A stretch of 64,000 nt of DNA, from assembly GCF_002994745.2 (NCBI RefSeq), contig NC_037093.1, positions 11,078,400-11,142,399 on the forward strand, in the 5' to 3' direction. The translations under genes were made by a program, and so were the position numbers. Numbering within the stretch: the stretch's first letter is position 1; every line of letters begins with the position of its first letter. The notes beneath the pieces were generated by a model, which did no database searches, was not told the DNA's origin, and saw only the letters and a list, made by a program, of their open reading frames with translations. The stretch comes from Rosa chinensis (taxonomy: Eukaryota > Streptophyta > Magnoliopsida > Rosales > Rosaceae). Shown here piece by piece: positions 11,933 to 24,079 of this stretch.

Positions 11933-12399
11933 TTATTTGATGAGGATGCATCTTGCTGGTGATCCATCAGAACTTATCAACCTTAAAGGCAAACAATGGA
12001 CAGAATATATTCCTGCTGGAACTCCATCGAGCTTTAAACCCTCAACAAGAAGCATCTCCTGAACCACATAATTGGCAATCTAATTACTCTTACTAATTTG
12101 AATAATTTATAGATTCAATTAGTTCTAATCCATGATGAGATGAATTAATAATCTTACCCGGCCTTGTAGAAACGCATAATGAACTGGTAATACATCAATA
12201 GAAGCTGCGACGTTTAAGTAATCAAGCCCTGCATTAATCATGTGGAGAAAAGGAATGCATCAGGCCCTTTATTCAAAAAAAAAAAGAAAAAGGAATGCAT
12301 CAGCTATATATACCAAGAATAATGTATATAGGTCACTAATTAGTTAACTCTAATTAAAAAAAATTACTGCAGGGCTTGCTTAAATGTGTTACCAATAAG
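11933..12399 (-). pseudogene. Cyclase pseudogene copy A, exons 4 (tail), 5 and 6
   Basis: Exon 6 is 11933-12058 (126 nt including TAA, reading [20 protein letters not shown] and ARCILIK). Exon 5 is 12158-12228 (71 nt, flanked by AG and GTAAGA). The exon 4 tail is 12393-12399, before a GTAACA donor. All lengths equal those of the intact paralogue at 24449-26376 and the frames are open. The rest of exon 4 lies beyond Copia 2. This copy looked like a good coding sequence at its 3' end when the Copia landed. Confidence 0.85.
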
Positions 12400-12404
12400 T
12401 TTAA

Positions 12405-12617
12405 TGTTGGCGTGAGTCACTCTTCATAATTGTAGGAATTGTAGTATAATTAGGATTGTATAGTTAAGGAGGATATCATGTAGTTAAAGGGGAGAATAAC
12501 ACGGTGTAATTAGTTTCCTATTAGAGATGTGTATACTTTGTATATGTATCCATCTTTCGAGAAGATCAATACATCAAAAATTCCCAAACTTTCTCTTTGT
12601 CTTTGAACTGTTTGACT
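12405..12617 (+). repeat. 5' LTR of Copia 2
   Basis: 213 bp. It begins TGTTGGCGTGAG and ends TTTGACT directly before the primer site, so the ends are TG...CT rather than TG...CA. The same ends are seen in the other LTR. Confidence 0.88.
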
Positions 12618-12629
12618 TGGTATCAGAGC
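12618..12629 (+). promoter_or_regulatory. Primer binding site of Copia 2
   Basis: TGGTATCAGAGC, complementary to the 3' end of initiator methionine tRNA, abuts the 5' LTR with no spacer. Confidence 0.95.
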
Positions 12630-12691
12630 AGAGATCCGTCTGGATTCTGTTCGTTTCCGCTGCAAATTTGTCTTTGTACTCATTAAGAGTT

Positions 12692-14673
12692 TGACTTGAT
12701 ACACATTTACACAAGCGTATGTATCATTGTCAAAATAGGGAAATATTAAGCCCAAAATTATTGTACCACTGGGATTAGTGACTAACCCACAATCATTGGG
12801 TAGTCGGAACTAAAGTCACTAAGCAAACAAAAGAAAAAGAAAAAAAAATAAATAAATAAATAAAAATGCTATTCTAAGGCACCAAGCCTTAGCAATGCTC
12901 GGCTTTGGTTTTCAACTTTTCACCAAAGCCTAATCAAAACTAAGAGCCTAGTGATGGCTATTTACAATGAGATAGAAATTGTCATTTGAAATTGTAATTG
13001 TAATTTTCTAAAAGATTAAGCCAAAAACTAAATGAACAACAACAATTAAAAATGAAGAAAAATAAGATAGAGAGATTTTGGGTACTAGGGATCGCTCTCT
13101 AGCAATTTCAATGAACGAACATATTTCAAGCAAACAAACATATCTTCTTGAGAACCAAATCCCGTACTTAATGCCGGTCAAGGCCACTAAGCCGAATTTC
13201 CTTAAGGGTATTCACATTTTCGGTTAGGACAAATATGAACTCTCTAACTCATGAGTTAGTACCTTACTAGGGCTACCAAAATATGAACTAAAGGCCTAGA
13301 GCTCTAGAAATTAGGGATTTAAGCATGCAATAGTTACAACCTAAAATTTAACGATTACTTAGTTCTCTACCTAATGCCGGTTAAGGCCACTAAGTCAATT
13401 TCTCTTATTTGGTATCCATTCTTCCTGTTAAGGCAAGAATGAACTCTCTAACCCTAATCATTATGCCTTGTTAGGGCCACAACGTCTAGAATTAAAGGCG
13501 AAGGGCACAAGAAAATAGGAATCTAGGCAATCATTAATTCTCGATTAAGCAACTTCTTGACATACCACACTAATTACGTGAAGCTAGTGAACAAAAGAAC
13601 CACCAATTGTATCACACATCACAAATCTCAACACATAACAAAGAGAGTGGTTAATTCCCTAAATTCATGCATCAAGAATCAATTGACATAGAAATTAGAG
13701 TGCACCCATATGAAAATACATTATTTATCACTTGAAAAATATGTCAATTACATCAAAATTGAGCTAGAGTTAGAAACCCTAGCCCCCAAAAGTAACTACT
13801 CACAACCCATATTCATGAACATCAAAATTACAAAATTCAAATAGCAAAGAGTAGAGAAGTGTAGGAGAAAACAATGATAGTCACAAATAGCTATGAAACT
13901 AGCATGACTAGCCTTGAATTACAACCCCACAAAATACCAAAATCTTAAATCTTGTAGAAATTGAGTCCCTTGGAGGATCCTTGAAGCTTTGTGTGAGTAG
14001 TTCTTCAAATCTCAAAATAAAATAGAAAGAAATTAAATAGGAAAAATGGAGGAAAAGGAGGAGAGAGAGCAGCCCAAAGGGGCTGCCTCTGTTTTGGTGG
14101 TTTCGGCTACTGTTGCTCTAGGGTTCTCCTCTCGCATGCTCAAGGGTTAATTGAATATATATGTGGGCTGCTGAGGAGGGAAGAACTGATGAATGGATGG
14201 TTGGGATTTAAGAATAAAATATGGTCAGTGTGTTATGTGGCTCGGATTCGCAAAGAAGAGAGAGAGAATTGTGGTTGATTGATGGGTGGCTGCTATGCGT
14301 CAAGGAAGAGAGAGTGAATGAGAGGGAAAAGGTCATGTGAGTGATGTCAAAAGAAGGGAAAGAGCACATGCTTTGGATTTGATAAGCATAATTAACCAAT
14401 TGGTTAATTAATTGATGCACTGCCACATTTAATTAACCCCTTTTTTTCTTTCTTTTTTTCCTCTTTTTTCCTTTGCTACCGTTGACCACAGTTGACCGAG
14501 TTTGTCGAAAACTCCTATCATCTTCAATTTTATATCATTTTATCTCATTTCCGCCATTCCGCTTATTTTCTGTAAAATAAATAAAATGGATTAATCACAT
14601 ATTAATTGACTTAGGGATTAGCTTATTTCTAGTGTTTTAGATACAATTACATGTATAGAAATACGTGTAATTA
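12692..14673 (-). mobile_element. Solo LTR (family of 33159-35085) in the Copia 2 leader
   Basis: Begins TGACTTGAT and ends GTGTAATTA on the plus strand (the final CA has become TA), with target duplication gagtt at 12687-12691 and 14674-14678. It shares both end regions and general organisation with 33159-35085, for example the segment near 12750 about a base-rich ATTGTACCACTGGGATT and the tail around ATTAATTGACTTAGGGATTAG. Both are read in minus orientation. Non-coding; a Ty3/Gypsy LTR of about 2 kb. Confidence 0.82.
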
Positions 14674-14797
14674 GAGTTTGTCCTTTGTCTTCATCCTCTG
14701 TTCCTTTTGCCCTAAAGTTTGCAATACCTTGCCGTCAACCTCTCCTTCCTTAGCCGTGTCAAATTTTGTGGTGTGTGTTGTTGCTTGAAGAAGAAGA

Positions 14798-15071
14798 ATG
14801 GTAGATTTGTCCCTTAGTTCGTTGTTCAACAGTCAGGTGACTTGCAACTATTGTAAAACTGTTGGCCACTACAAGAGTCAATGCCCCAAGTTGCTAAGAC
14901 TCAACTCCAATAACTTTGGTTGGAAAAGAACTAACAATGGTCAGAAAAGCAAGGCGGCAATCCAACTGGTGCAGGAGCAAGAACCTGATTTCTATGATGT
15001 GGAGGGTCAAGATCAAACTAAGGGTAATGTTTCCCTAACTCAGGAGAATCGAGGTAAAATTGGTGTCGCTT
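14798..15071 (+). pseudogene. Copia 2 gag remnant (zinc knuckle)
   Basis: A short gag piece carries one CCHC knuckle, CNYCKTVGHYKSQC (14831-14872). The usual N-terminal gag domains are missing: only about 120 bases separate the nested solo LTR from this point. The frame runs into the MITE at 15075. Confidence 0.75.
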
Positions 15072-15074
15072 TAA

Positions 15075-15396
15075 GGCCCCGTTTGGGATTGCTTCGTTTT
15101 TTAAAAAATCAGCTTTTGTTCAAAATTTTTAGATTTTATTGTGTTTGGTAAATAAATAAAAAGCAGCTTTAATTGAAAGTTATAGGTCACTGGCAGCAGA
15201 TTCTAGAAGCAGCCTAGATGTTGCTTTTAGAAGCTGTTGTGGATCAAAACATGATCTGCAGTTGTTTTATGTACTGGTAGCACTTTTAAAAATATTATTT
15301 ACCAAACACGAAACTGTTTTAATTCACAACTGATTATTCTCACAACACAGCAGCAAGCAGTTTTTTTCAAAAGTCACAACAATCCCAAACTAGCCC
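15075..15396. mobile_element. Tourist-like MITE
   Basis: 322 bp. It begins GGCCCCGTTTGGGATTG and ends CAATCCCAAACTAGCCC, an inverted repeat of about 17 bp, flanked by TAA (15072-15074 and 15397-15399). The 3-bp TAA target and the GTTTGG-type end fit the PIF/Harbinger (Tourist) group. No coding capacity. It separates gag from protease in Copia 2. Confidence 0.85.
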
Positions 15397-15399
15397 TAA

Positions 15400-18300
15400 A
15401 TGTTTCTGGCTTTACTGGTAGTAATACATGGATAATTGATTCTGATGCGTCTGATCATATGACCTATGATAAGTCTTTCTTCGTCACGTTGTCCTCCCCA
15501 TCCATAACACGTACATGTCTCTAATGCCAATGGTGAGTCCTTTCCGGTCTTAGGAATTGGGTCAGTTCAGGTTACACCGTCCATTACTCTTCATAATGTC
15601 CTTTATGTACCCTCTTTATCTCATCATCTTTTGTCTGTGTCTCAATTAAAATCACAAAACAAATGTTCTGTCACCTTTTATCCTAGGTATGTTATCTTTC
15701 AGGATCTATGTACTCAGGTGATAATTGGCAAGGGAGATCTGAGGGAGAGACTGTTTCACTTGGATTGCATATACGGAGAACTGACACAAGCACCATCAAG
15801 TCCACAAGGTCATGTTGCCCCGACATTGAGTTCTGATCGGATGAATGAATTGTGGTTGTGGCATTGCCGTTTGGGCCACCCATCCTTTGGTGTCATGAAT
15901 AAGTCCATGCCTTCCCTTTTCTTGGGAATAAGTGATTCTAGTCTACATTGTGAAACTTGTTCTTTAGCCAAGAGTCATAGGTCTAGTTATCCTTCTAGAT
16001 TTCAGGCTAGTACAATTCCTTTTGAATTAATTCATTCCAATTTATGGGGACCTTCCAAAAATTCAACTCTTTCAGGAATGCATTATTTTATTTTATTCAT
16101 TGATGACTTCACCAAATTAACTTGGGTTGTTTTGCTTAAGTCAAAAGATGCAGTTTTCTCTGCCTTTACAGCCTTCCATAATCTTGTTCATACCCAATAT
16201 GATGCTCGTATTAAGGTCTTTCAGTCTGATAATGGGGGGGAGTTTGTTAATCATTCATTTCGTGATTACTTCCAATCTCATGGAATTGTTCACCAAACCA
16301 CTTGCCCACAAACACCAGAACAGAATGGGGTCTCTGAGAAGAAGAATCGTCATTTGTTAGACATGGGTCTCGCCCTTCTCCTTAGTGCCAATATGCCTAA
16401 ATACCTTTGGGGAAAGGCAGTGTTGTGTGCCTCCCATCTTCCTCTCTTCAAGGTCATATTCCATTCGAGGTATTGTCTAGTTATGTCTCTATCCCATCTC
16501 TTAATACCCTTCCTGCTCGTGTCTTTGGTTGTGTAGCCTATGTCCATCTCTATAAGAATCAACGTTCTAAGTTAGGTACAAAGGCTCTCAAGTGTGTCTT
16601 TGTCGGGTATGGGACTTAGCAAAAAGGATACAAGTGTTATCATCCTCCCTCTCAACGATTTTATGTCACTATGGATGTGACATTCAGTGAGGATACATGT
16701 TATTTTCCACCTTCTACGACTCATAGTCAGGGGGAGCAGGGTGTTTTTTATGAAGGACAGTGCCAAACAGGGCCAACGATCGATCGCTTTATCTCAAACG
16801 ATCGATCAGTTAGTGAAGAGGACGTGTCCAATGCCCCAGAAACCAATGACACTCCTGCAGAAATAGAAAAGGCAATTGCCGAACAGAGCGTTGCGAGTTC
16901 TGAAACAGAAAAGGAAATTGCTGAATCATCTAGCCTTGGCCATGCAACTGCCGAACAGAGCATTACAAGTTCCGAAATAGAAAAGGCAATTACTGAATTG
17001 TCTACTCTTTGCCATGCAACTGCCGAACAGAGCATTGTGAATTTTGAAATAGAAAAGACAATTGCAGAATCATCTACCCTTCAAGAAGAAGCTCCTAATC
17101 ATTCAATCTCTCCCTCTCCATCAATGGTCTCCCCCTATTCAATCTTCATCTGAGGTACGTAGTAGTTTGCCTTTGTCCCATAACCCACCTTTGTCTGATA
17201 GTGTTACTTCTTTAACTGATTCTACACATGTTCCAACACGAGTCTTACCAGAACGGTCCAATCGTGGCCAGCCTGGCAAGAAATATGAACCAAGTTTGTG
17301 TGCTAAGACCAAATATCCTGTAGCTAATTATGTGTCTACTCATAGGTTGTCTAAACCATATGTAGCCTTTGTGAATCAATTATCTTCTGTGTCACTTCCT
17401 AGTAAAGTGCAGGATGCAATGAAGGACGAGAAGTGGGAAAAAGCAATGGCTGTGGAGATGGATGCACTTGAAAAAAATCAAACATGGGAATTAGTATCAC
17501 TACCACCTGGAAAGAAAACAGTTGGGTGTCGATGGGTGTAAAAAGTGAAGCACAATTCAGATGGTTCGGTAGACAGATATAAGGCAAGGCCTAGTAGCGA
17601 AGGGTTATACCCAGAAGTATAGTGTGGACTATGATGAAACTTTTGCACCAGTAGCAAAGATCAATACAATCCGGGTACTTCTGTCTCTAGCTGCTAATCT
17701 TAATTGGCCTCTGCAACAATTTGATGTTAAAAATGCCTTCTTGCATGGTAATTTGAATGAAGAAGTATACATGGACTTGCCTCCAGGATATGGTACTTCC
17801 ACTGGAGTCAAGGTGGTGTGTCGTTTAAGGAAGTCCCTATATGGCCTCAAACAATCTCCTAGAGCTTGGTTTGGTCGATTCACGACATTCATGAGGAGGA
17901 TTGGGTACAAGCAGAGCAATTCAGATCATACCCTATTCCTTAAGCATCAGAAGGGTAAAGTTACAGCTTTAATTATTTATGTGGATGACATGGTGGTGAC
18001 AGGTAATGATCTTGAGGAGATTAAGAAGTTGCAAAGTGCATTGTTAGCAGAATTTGAAATGAAAGACTTGGGAAGTTTGAAATATTTCTTGGGAATTGAA
18101 GTTGCTAGAGGAAAAGATTGTATTATGTTGAGCCAAAGAAAGTATGTCTTTGACTTATTAGCATAGACGGGTATGCTCGATTGCCAACCAGCTAACACAC
18201 CCATTGAGCAAAACCATCGGTTAGTTGAGTATCCAAATCAAGTACCCATGAATAAGGCAAGATATCAGAGGTTAGTTGGAAGATTAATTTATTTGTCACA

Positions 18301-19920
18301 TACTAGACCAGACTTAGCTTATGCAGTTAGTGTTGTGAATCAGTTCATGCATAATCCTAGTAAGGCTCTGTTGATGCCAAAAAATCCAGCTATCAGGCCC
18401 AATTCATTTCTCAAGCCCAATAACCAAATTATACTGACAATCATCATGCCACGCATGTGGACCCCAGCCACATTCACTCATTTGGGGCTTGTAAGAACGG
18501 GTGTGGTGTGGAAGGTAACACAAATGCATGAGGCCCATTATTAGTTTTAGGCTTGTCGATAATTTCAGACTTGGGGACCGAAATTCAAGCCCAACAGCCC
18601 AATTCTGATTATGAGTAAGTGAAGAAGAAAGAACCCAAAAAACCCTTAATTACGACAACATTTCTTTTACCCAACACCAAACCATTTTACTTAAAAAACC
18701 ATACATCTCAAATACCATACCACATCCTTTTACACAAATACCAATTCTCTACCTTTGACTTCCCTTTTTCCAGCAGCAAATCTTGGAATCATTCCTGGGA
18801 TTACAGCAGCAAAATTCCTAGAATCACAGCAGCAGCAGGATTCCTAGGATTACAGCAGCAGACCTAAGCCAACACCACTCTATAAAGCGATGGTTATAGC
18901 TGCTGTGAAAGGGGGCAGAAGCTAACTAGTAAACTGCCCAAGCAACTCTCCCACTAGAAGGACAGAAGCCACAACAACCCAGAAACATCAAGCAAGAGAT
19001 CAAGCCCTATCTCTGAATCCCTAGCCATCAATTCCTCCCAATCAATCTTAACCAAAAAAAAAAACCAAAAATCATACCATTGTCGGAATCTCTTCTTCCG
19101 AAACTCATGCTTTTCTAGCTCCCACGCCACGCACATCTTGCCAAGTCTTTACTAGAGTTGCACACTAATTCACTGTCGTGAACATGAAGAAGAGCTGCCG
19201 GGAGTAACACAACAGCAAGCTTCCCAGGATTTTCTGGTCCTTCGAAGTTTACTGGGCCTAGTCTTCGCTAACTCAGATAAAGGGGACAAGATTTTGGGCT
19301 CGGCTATGGTAATTTCACTGCCGTACAACCCCGATCAAAAGCGTCTCTACAGGCTCATATGGAAGCTGTTGTTCGAATCTTGATACTTGAAGTCTGCTCC
19401 TGGAAGGGGGTTGGTGTTTTCTAAGCATAGGCATTTGGACGTTTTGGGATATACAGATGCAGACTGGGCAGGTTGTATAACTGATCGACGGTCCACTTCC
19501 GGATACTTTACGTTTTTAGTTGGGAATTTAGTTACTTGGAAGATTAAGAAGTAGAAGGTGGTGGCTCGTTCTAGTGCTGAGGCGGAATATAGAGGAATGG
19601 CTCATGGAGTTTGTGAGATGTTGTGGTTAAGGCACTTGTTGAGGGATTTGGGGTTCAAGCAGAAGAAAGCCATGTCCTTATTCTGTGATAACAAAGCTGT
19701 AGTTGAAATTGCTCATAATCCTGTCCAACATGATCGCACAAAACATGTGGAGGTTGATAGACACTTCATCAAAGAGAAGCTGGATCAACAAATCATCTCT
19801 TTTCCTTTTGTACCTACTGAGGAGCAGTTGGCGGACATTCTTACAAAGGCAGTTTCTAGCAAGGCGTTTTGTGACTCACTTGATAAGTTGGGCATCCGTG
19901 ATCTGTATGCTCCAACTTGA
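15400..19920 (+). pseudogene. Copia 2 pol (protease to RNase H), broken
   Basis: Protease at about 15420-15480 reads WIIDSDASDHM, where the family has DSGA, so the active-site glycine is lost. Gag-pre-integrase and integrase zinc and core domains follow (15631-16536), then a spacer with several repeats of the type AEQSI (16850-17060), RT (17390-18166, with YVDDMVVTG near 17980) and RNase H (19359-19920, with SSAEAEYRGM). Lesions include frameshifts near 16430, 17100 and 17590, TAA after GCRWV (17539-17541), TAG at 18164-18166, TAG at 19552-19554, and the inserted LTR at 18369-19351. Cannot make enzymes. Confidence 0.88.
18369..19351. mobile_element. Solo LTR, 983 bp, in Copia 2 RNase H
   Basis: Begins TGTTGATGCC and ends GTCTCTACA, with target duplication ggctc at 18364-18368 and 19352-19356. 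Removing it rejoins the Copia frame at the codons before HMEAVVRIL. It holds a TATAAAG at 18881-18887 as a possible promoter, and just before that three diverged repeats around GGATTACAGCAGCA (about 18793-18864). No coding region; it could also be a very short TRIM-type element, but no internal LTR pair was seen. Confidence 0.78.
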
Positions 19921-19927
19921 GGGGGAG
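19919..19927 (+). promoter_or_regulatory. Polypurine tract of Copia 2
   Basis: GAGGGGGAG directly precedes the 3' LTR. Confidence 0.85.
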
Positions 19928-20141
19928 TGTTGGCGTGAGTCACTCTCCATAATTGTAGGAATTGTAGTATAATTAGGATTGTATAGTTAAGGAGGATATC
20001 ATGTAGTTAAGGGGGAGAATATCACGGTGTAATTAGTTTCCTATTAGGAATGTGTATACACTGTATATGTACTCCATATTTGGAGAAGATCAATACATCA
20101 GAAATTCCCAAACTTTCTCTTTGTTTTTGTTCTGTTTGACT
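19928..20141 (+). repeat. 3' LTR of Copia 2
   Basis: 214 bp, TGTTGGCG...TTTGACT, about 93% identical to the 5' LTR by hand count. Confidence 0.9.
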
Positions 20142-21036
20142 TTTAATGTCTGTGTTGTCCACCAGCCATTTTGCCCCATCCTCCATAAGCCCTACAGCAC
20201 TTGTATCAAACTCTTTCTTCCACATAAGCTTCCTGAAAACGTAAAAAAGTATTTTCCTTACACTGGTAATACGTATTCTATGAAGAACAATTTCCTACTT
20301 CTTTCTCTTATTTGCATAAGGCTAAGGCTAGTTATAATTAATTTAGCCATTACCTTGGTGACTAACAACATGCTTACATGCAGTTGATTAATTTAGTTCT
20401 ACCCAATGAAAAAAGTAAGATATCATACCTGTCGGTATTTAGGGTTCTGAAAAGCACACGACGCACCACTTTAGGAATATTTAAAGCCTCCATGACTTCA
20501 GCTGATAAATGTTCAAGTCACTTATTAATCTCCATTCAAATTTACAAAAGGATAATAAATAGTAACATACTACACTACACTAATTAAGAGACTAAGAATC
20601 AATAACATATTCAGAACAGAGACAAAATTCTAACTCATGATGCATTTTGTTCCTTTAACTCATGAGTTGTTGACATCTATACGTGAATTGTAATAGTCTA
20701 AAACTAAACAAACAATTTAATTAGCTTTGTAATGTTAACAGAGAATCCTCAGATCTTGAATAGCTCCTTCCGAATGACTTTTTCTTTTATTGCAATAAAA
20801 TGCTTAATGTGTGTATACATACTGTGATGAGCAAATTCAAACATTGTTGAGCATACCAGTTCTCGGAACATCAACCACCAGTGCAGGACCTATATCAAGA
20901 GTTAAGAGTATAGCATTAACCATCACCAATCCTCAATACTATAAATGATATTGACCAAGAGTAATCAATTAAGTAAGAGGCTGCTAGCTAATAGCTATAC
21001 TAGTTACCATTTAAGAATTCGAGGTCAAGCGCATCG
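20142..21036 (-). pseudogene. Cyclase pseudogene copy A, exons 1 (tail) to 4
   Basis: Reverse-strand exons: exon 4 20142-20232 (reading EDGAKWLV and DNTDIK; 91 nt here plus 7 beyond the Copia gives 98, as in the intact gene), exon 3 20429-20501 (73 nt, reading EALNIPK and RTLNTDR), exon 2 about 20843-20889 ([10 protein letters not shown]) and the last about 29 bases of exon 1, 21008-21036 (DALDLEFLNG). Everything upstream in exon 1, including the catalytic HxGTHxDxPxH motif and signal peptide, is missing. The copy was 5'-truncated and later split by Copia 2. Kynurenine-formamidase-type cyclase family. Confidence 0.85.
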
Positions 21037-22960
21037 ATCTTGAGGATAACTTTTTCAAATGCAAAACGAAGTTATCGTTTCTTATACGGGTCTTCATCCT
21101 CGTTTTCGGTCTTTGTATGTAGATATATAGATCATGGTCATGGTTGTATCCCATCAAGTTTTCAACTCTTATTTCGTCTTTGGTCCGAAAAGAAGGTCAG
21201 TCAATACTCGGTCCTGAAATTTATGATGGTTTCTGAGGATATGTTATAATGTCAACTTCGAGACCCTTAATGTAAGCATGTTTTTTGCACAAACATGTTG
21301 TTTAAGTGTTGTAGATGTGGTAACTAAGAAAAGATCACCGTGAAGAGAAAAAAAATCACAGTAAAGGTGCAAGATCCCCCACATACTAAAATAAGTAGAA
21401 TTAGTAATAACATGTATATCTTGCATGCATATACAACACAAATAATCTGTCAATCAGAGTTAGTCAAATGGAGATTGCAAGGAAAATGTACTGTGTGCTA
21501 GAAAGTTGATAAAGATTGTGTAGTAGTTTGAACATAATAGAAAGTCGATCATGAATTTTTGAATTTAATTAATTGGAATCCTTCAAATTAGAGTAATCAA
21601 GAACAAAAGATGAAAGTAATATCGACCAAGGAAACGAGTTCACATGCAGTAGACCACATTTTTTTATGGTTTGGTGAGTTGTTAAAAATTATATTTTGTC
21701 TTTGTCATACCCTGTAGTGAAATCGCATCTTCTAATATGGTGGGCGATTACACGAGGAGAAGATATATAAAAATGCTCTTTCACTTTATAACAGGGAAGA
21801 AATTACAGGCCAAAACTAACGAATATCAACTATAGGCCAGATTGAGCAGGCAATTGACTCTCAACCACGGAATTGATTATCTTCACCCTGTATATACCAA
21901 AATTTTAGTTACTGGTATCCAAACCAAGGCAAGCAGAGTCCATGGGAGAACGAATCACTGCCAAGCTCAGGTTGAGCTTTTTTGAAGACACGTCCTGCTC
22001 CTCATCTCGCTTTCACCCCGATCTGCTCTCAGCAAGGGGATAGCGTAGGCTTCCTCTGACGTAAGGCTACTATATATATCAAGATCAAATGAAACTCATA
22101 ACCCCGGCCACCAGACTACCCTAGCACTTTCCCTGGGATAGAACTCGAAAGTTGGACCACGATAAACCACTTTAGGACTAGGAGCAGACAAAGCCCTAGC
22201 TTTAGAATTTTCGATAAAAAAAAAAAAATGGAAGTATAAGTCAAGTTTCAGGCCTGTCTTATAGTTGGGGGTATGCCCCAAGAGTTGTAATGTTGTATTG
22301 TTGTTGCATGCACACTGCATAACACAGTTTGTTTTAGTCTTAGTTTACGGCTGATTTGGGTGGGAGTTGAACCACCACAACGTACCTCTACCCTCATTGA
22401 AGATAGTTTGGACTAGTGCTACTCTACAGTGTTCTGTTTTTCCGTTCGATTGTCATCAATCAAGGTTAAAGAAAAAATCAGTACAGTACACAATTCTAAC
22501 ACAAGGAAAAGTTAGAATGCGCCTCACGCACTTGGTCACAAATCTCTCCCGGATCATGTGCTGTCTTGGGATGTTGTCATCGTCAGACGTGCCGATCCTT
22601 CTAGCAACCTGAGCGGTAGGGGGGTGAGCTTACGAGATGGGTTCCTCCATATTGGTCTCGACTGGACTGTTTAGCAGTGACGGGGGTGTTGCTTGGAGAG
22701 GTGCGAGGCTGGTGGTTAGCGATTGAGCAGTAGTGACAGTGGCCTAACAAGGAGGCAAGCCGGTTGCTTCGCCAAATGGACACAACTTCCTAGCAGCAGG
22801 ATGAAACAAAGTGTTGCCGATTTTATCTTTAGTTATCAATATAGTGGAAAACTGATTTAATTGTCTTATATGTCTTTGCATTGAGAGTGGTTTTGTTGAT
22901 ATGTCACTATATATTACTTAATTACTATAAAGCTATAAGAGTACTCCTTACTTTAAACTA
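21037..22960. other. Intergenic, unassigned
   Basis: Non-coding sequence upstream of cyclase copy A. No exon, repeat family or RNA gene was recognised. Short open frames here are not supported by codon pattern or motifs. Confidence 0.4.
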
Positions 22961-22969
22961 TAAAAATGA

Positions 22970-23490
22970 TTGATCGAATTTTGATTAGGCCTCTCTTATA
23001 CCTTAGAATTGATGTAGAACGAATGGCGATCTGAATTGAAGAACAGCTCGATCGTGGAAAATGAGGAAAACCTGGTTTGCTACAACTTTGACATTCGGTG
23101 TCCGAATCGTGATTGCTATACCTTTCCAGAAAGGGAACGACGCCAGGAACAAAACTCATCGCTTTGCCAAGACGTGTAGGTTTTTTCAGGCTTTAGGGGT
23201 CATTTAGGGCCTCAAAACTGCAATTTACTATTTTTCAGAATTTTTGGCTTTCTAGTTTGTTTTGGATTTGTTTTGTTTTTACCCGTGGGGTTTAGGGTTT
23301 CATTGTTAGTCGCCCTAGTGTTTCTTTTCTCATATATAAGCAACCTTAAACGGCTACATAACCTATCTTTTATCATATTATCAATCAAATTGAGAGTTTT
23401 CTCATTTATCTCTTGTGGACTCCAGAATTCTTGTTTAGGTTTATTGCTTGTAAATCTAAGATTACTTTCCGACTGCGTCAAGAACTAAGA
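22970..23490 (+). repeat. Possible LTR remnant
   Basis: The layout looks like an LTR: a GC-richer upstream part, a run of TTTAGGGTTT-type sequence near 23290, a TATA box (CATATATAAGC at about 23332-23342) and a leader-like downstream stretch. No terminal TG...CA pair or target duplication was found, so the limits and the call are tentative. Confidence 0.3.
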
Positions 23491-23899
23491 TAGGTCATTG
23501 AGTCAACCCAAAGCCATGAATGAGATCAATCACATTATTCTCATCAAATTAGGTTAGGTGACAAATAAAAGTTTGGGTGAAGAACAAAAGTTTTGTTGTG
23601 GAGTTTATCTTCATCAATGATTTAGATTTTGCCAGGTGTAATGGGTTTTGCTGGGTTTAATTAAAAATAAGGGTATTATTGGAAACTTGATTGGTGTAGT
23701 TTTTTTTTTTTTTTTTAAATAAGGGCCGGTGCGGCTGCCCTCAAGCCTTGATTGGTGTAGTTGGAGATTTTATGATTTTGCTGGGTGTAAAATCTAGTGG
23801 GTGTACTTGGAACTGGAAGACTCATACTGTTATTTCACCCAAAAAAAGCACGAAAAATAAAAGTTAGAACCAAATCCAAAATTCCCAGAGAAGTTTTGT
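23491..23899. other. Intergenic, AT-rich
   Basis: Nothing recognised apart from a poly-T run at about 23700-23716, which may mark the end of a retroposed sequence on the minus strand. Confidence 0.3.
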
Positions 23900-24079
23900 C
23901 TAAAGTAATTGATACCAGATATTGCATGTAGGGTTGGGAATCTAATGCATAAATGGACTAAAGTAATTGATACCAAATATTGCATGTAGGGTTGGGAATC
24001 TAATGCATAAATGGACTAAAGTAATTGATACCAAATATTGCATGTAGGGTTGGGAATCTAATGCTAATGCATAAATGGA
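23900..24079. repeat. 58-bp minisatellite, three copies
   Basis: Units at 23900-23957, 23958-24015 and 24016-24079, each starting CTAAAGTAATTGATACCA. Copies 1 and 2 differ at one base; copy 3 has a 6-bp insertion that doubles TAATGC. It lies about 370 bp upstream of the cyclase start, so it could affect that promoter. Confidence 0.95.

Larger units (their letters stand above)
12405..20141 (+). mobile_element. Copia LTR retrotransposon 2, with three nested insertions
   Basis: Plus-strand Copia with LTRs at 12405-12617 and 19928-20141, target duplication tttaa (12400-12404 and 20142-20146), PBS and PPT. It sits inside exon 4 of cyclase copy A. The LTRs differ at about 14 of 213 positions by hand count, so it is older than Copia 1. 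It contains a solo LTR (12692-14673), a MITE (15075-15396) and another solo LTR (18369-19351). The 5' part of gag is missing and pol is broken in many places. Confidence 0.93.

Noticed and set aside
22096..22320. Minus-strand open frame at 22096-22320
   Set aside because: No homology recognised and no splice or promoter support.
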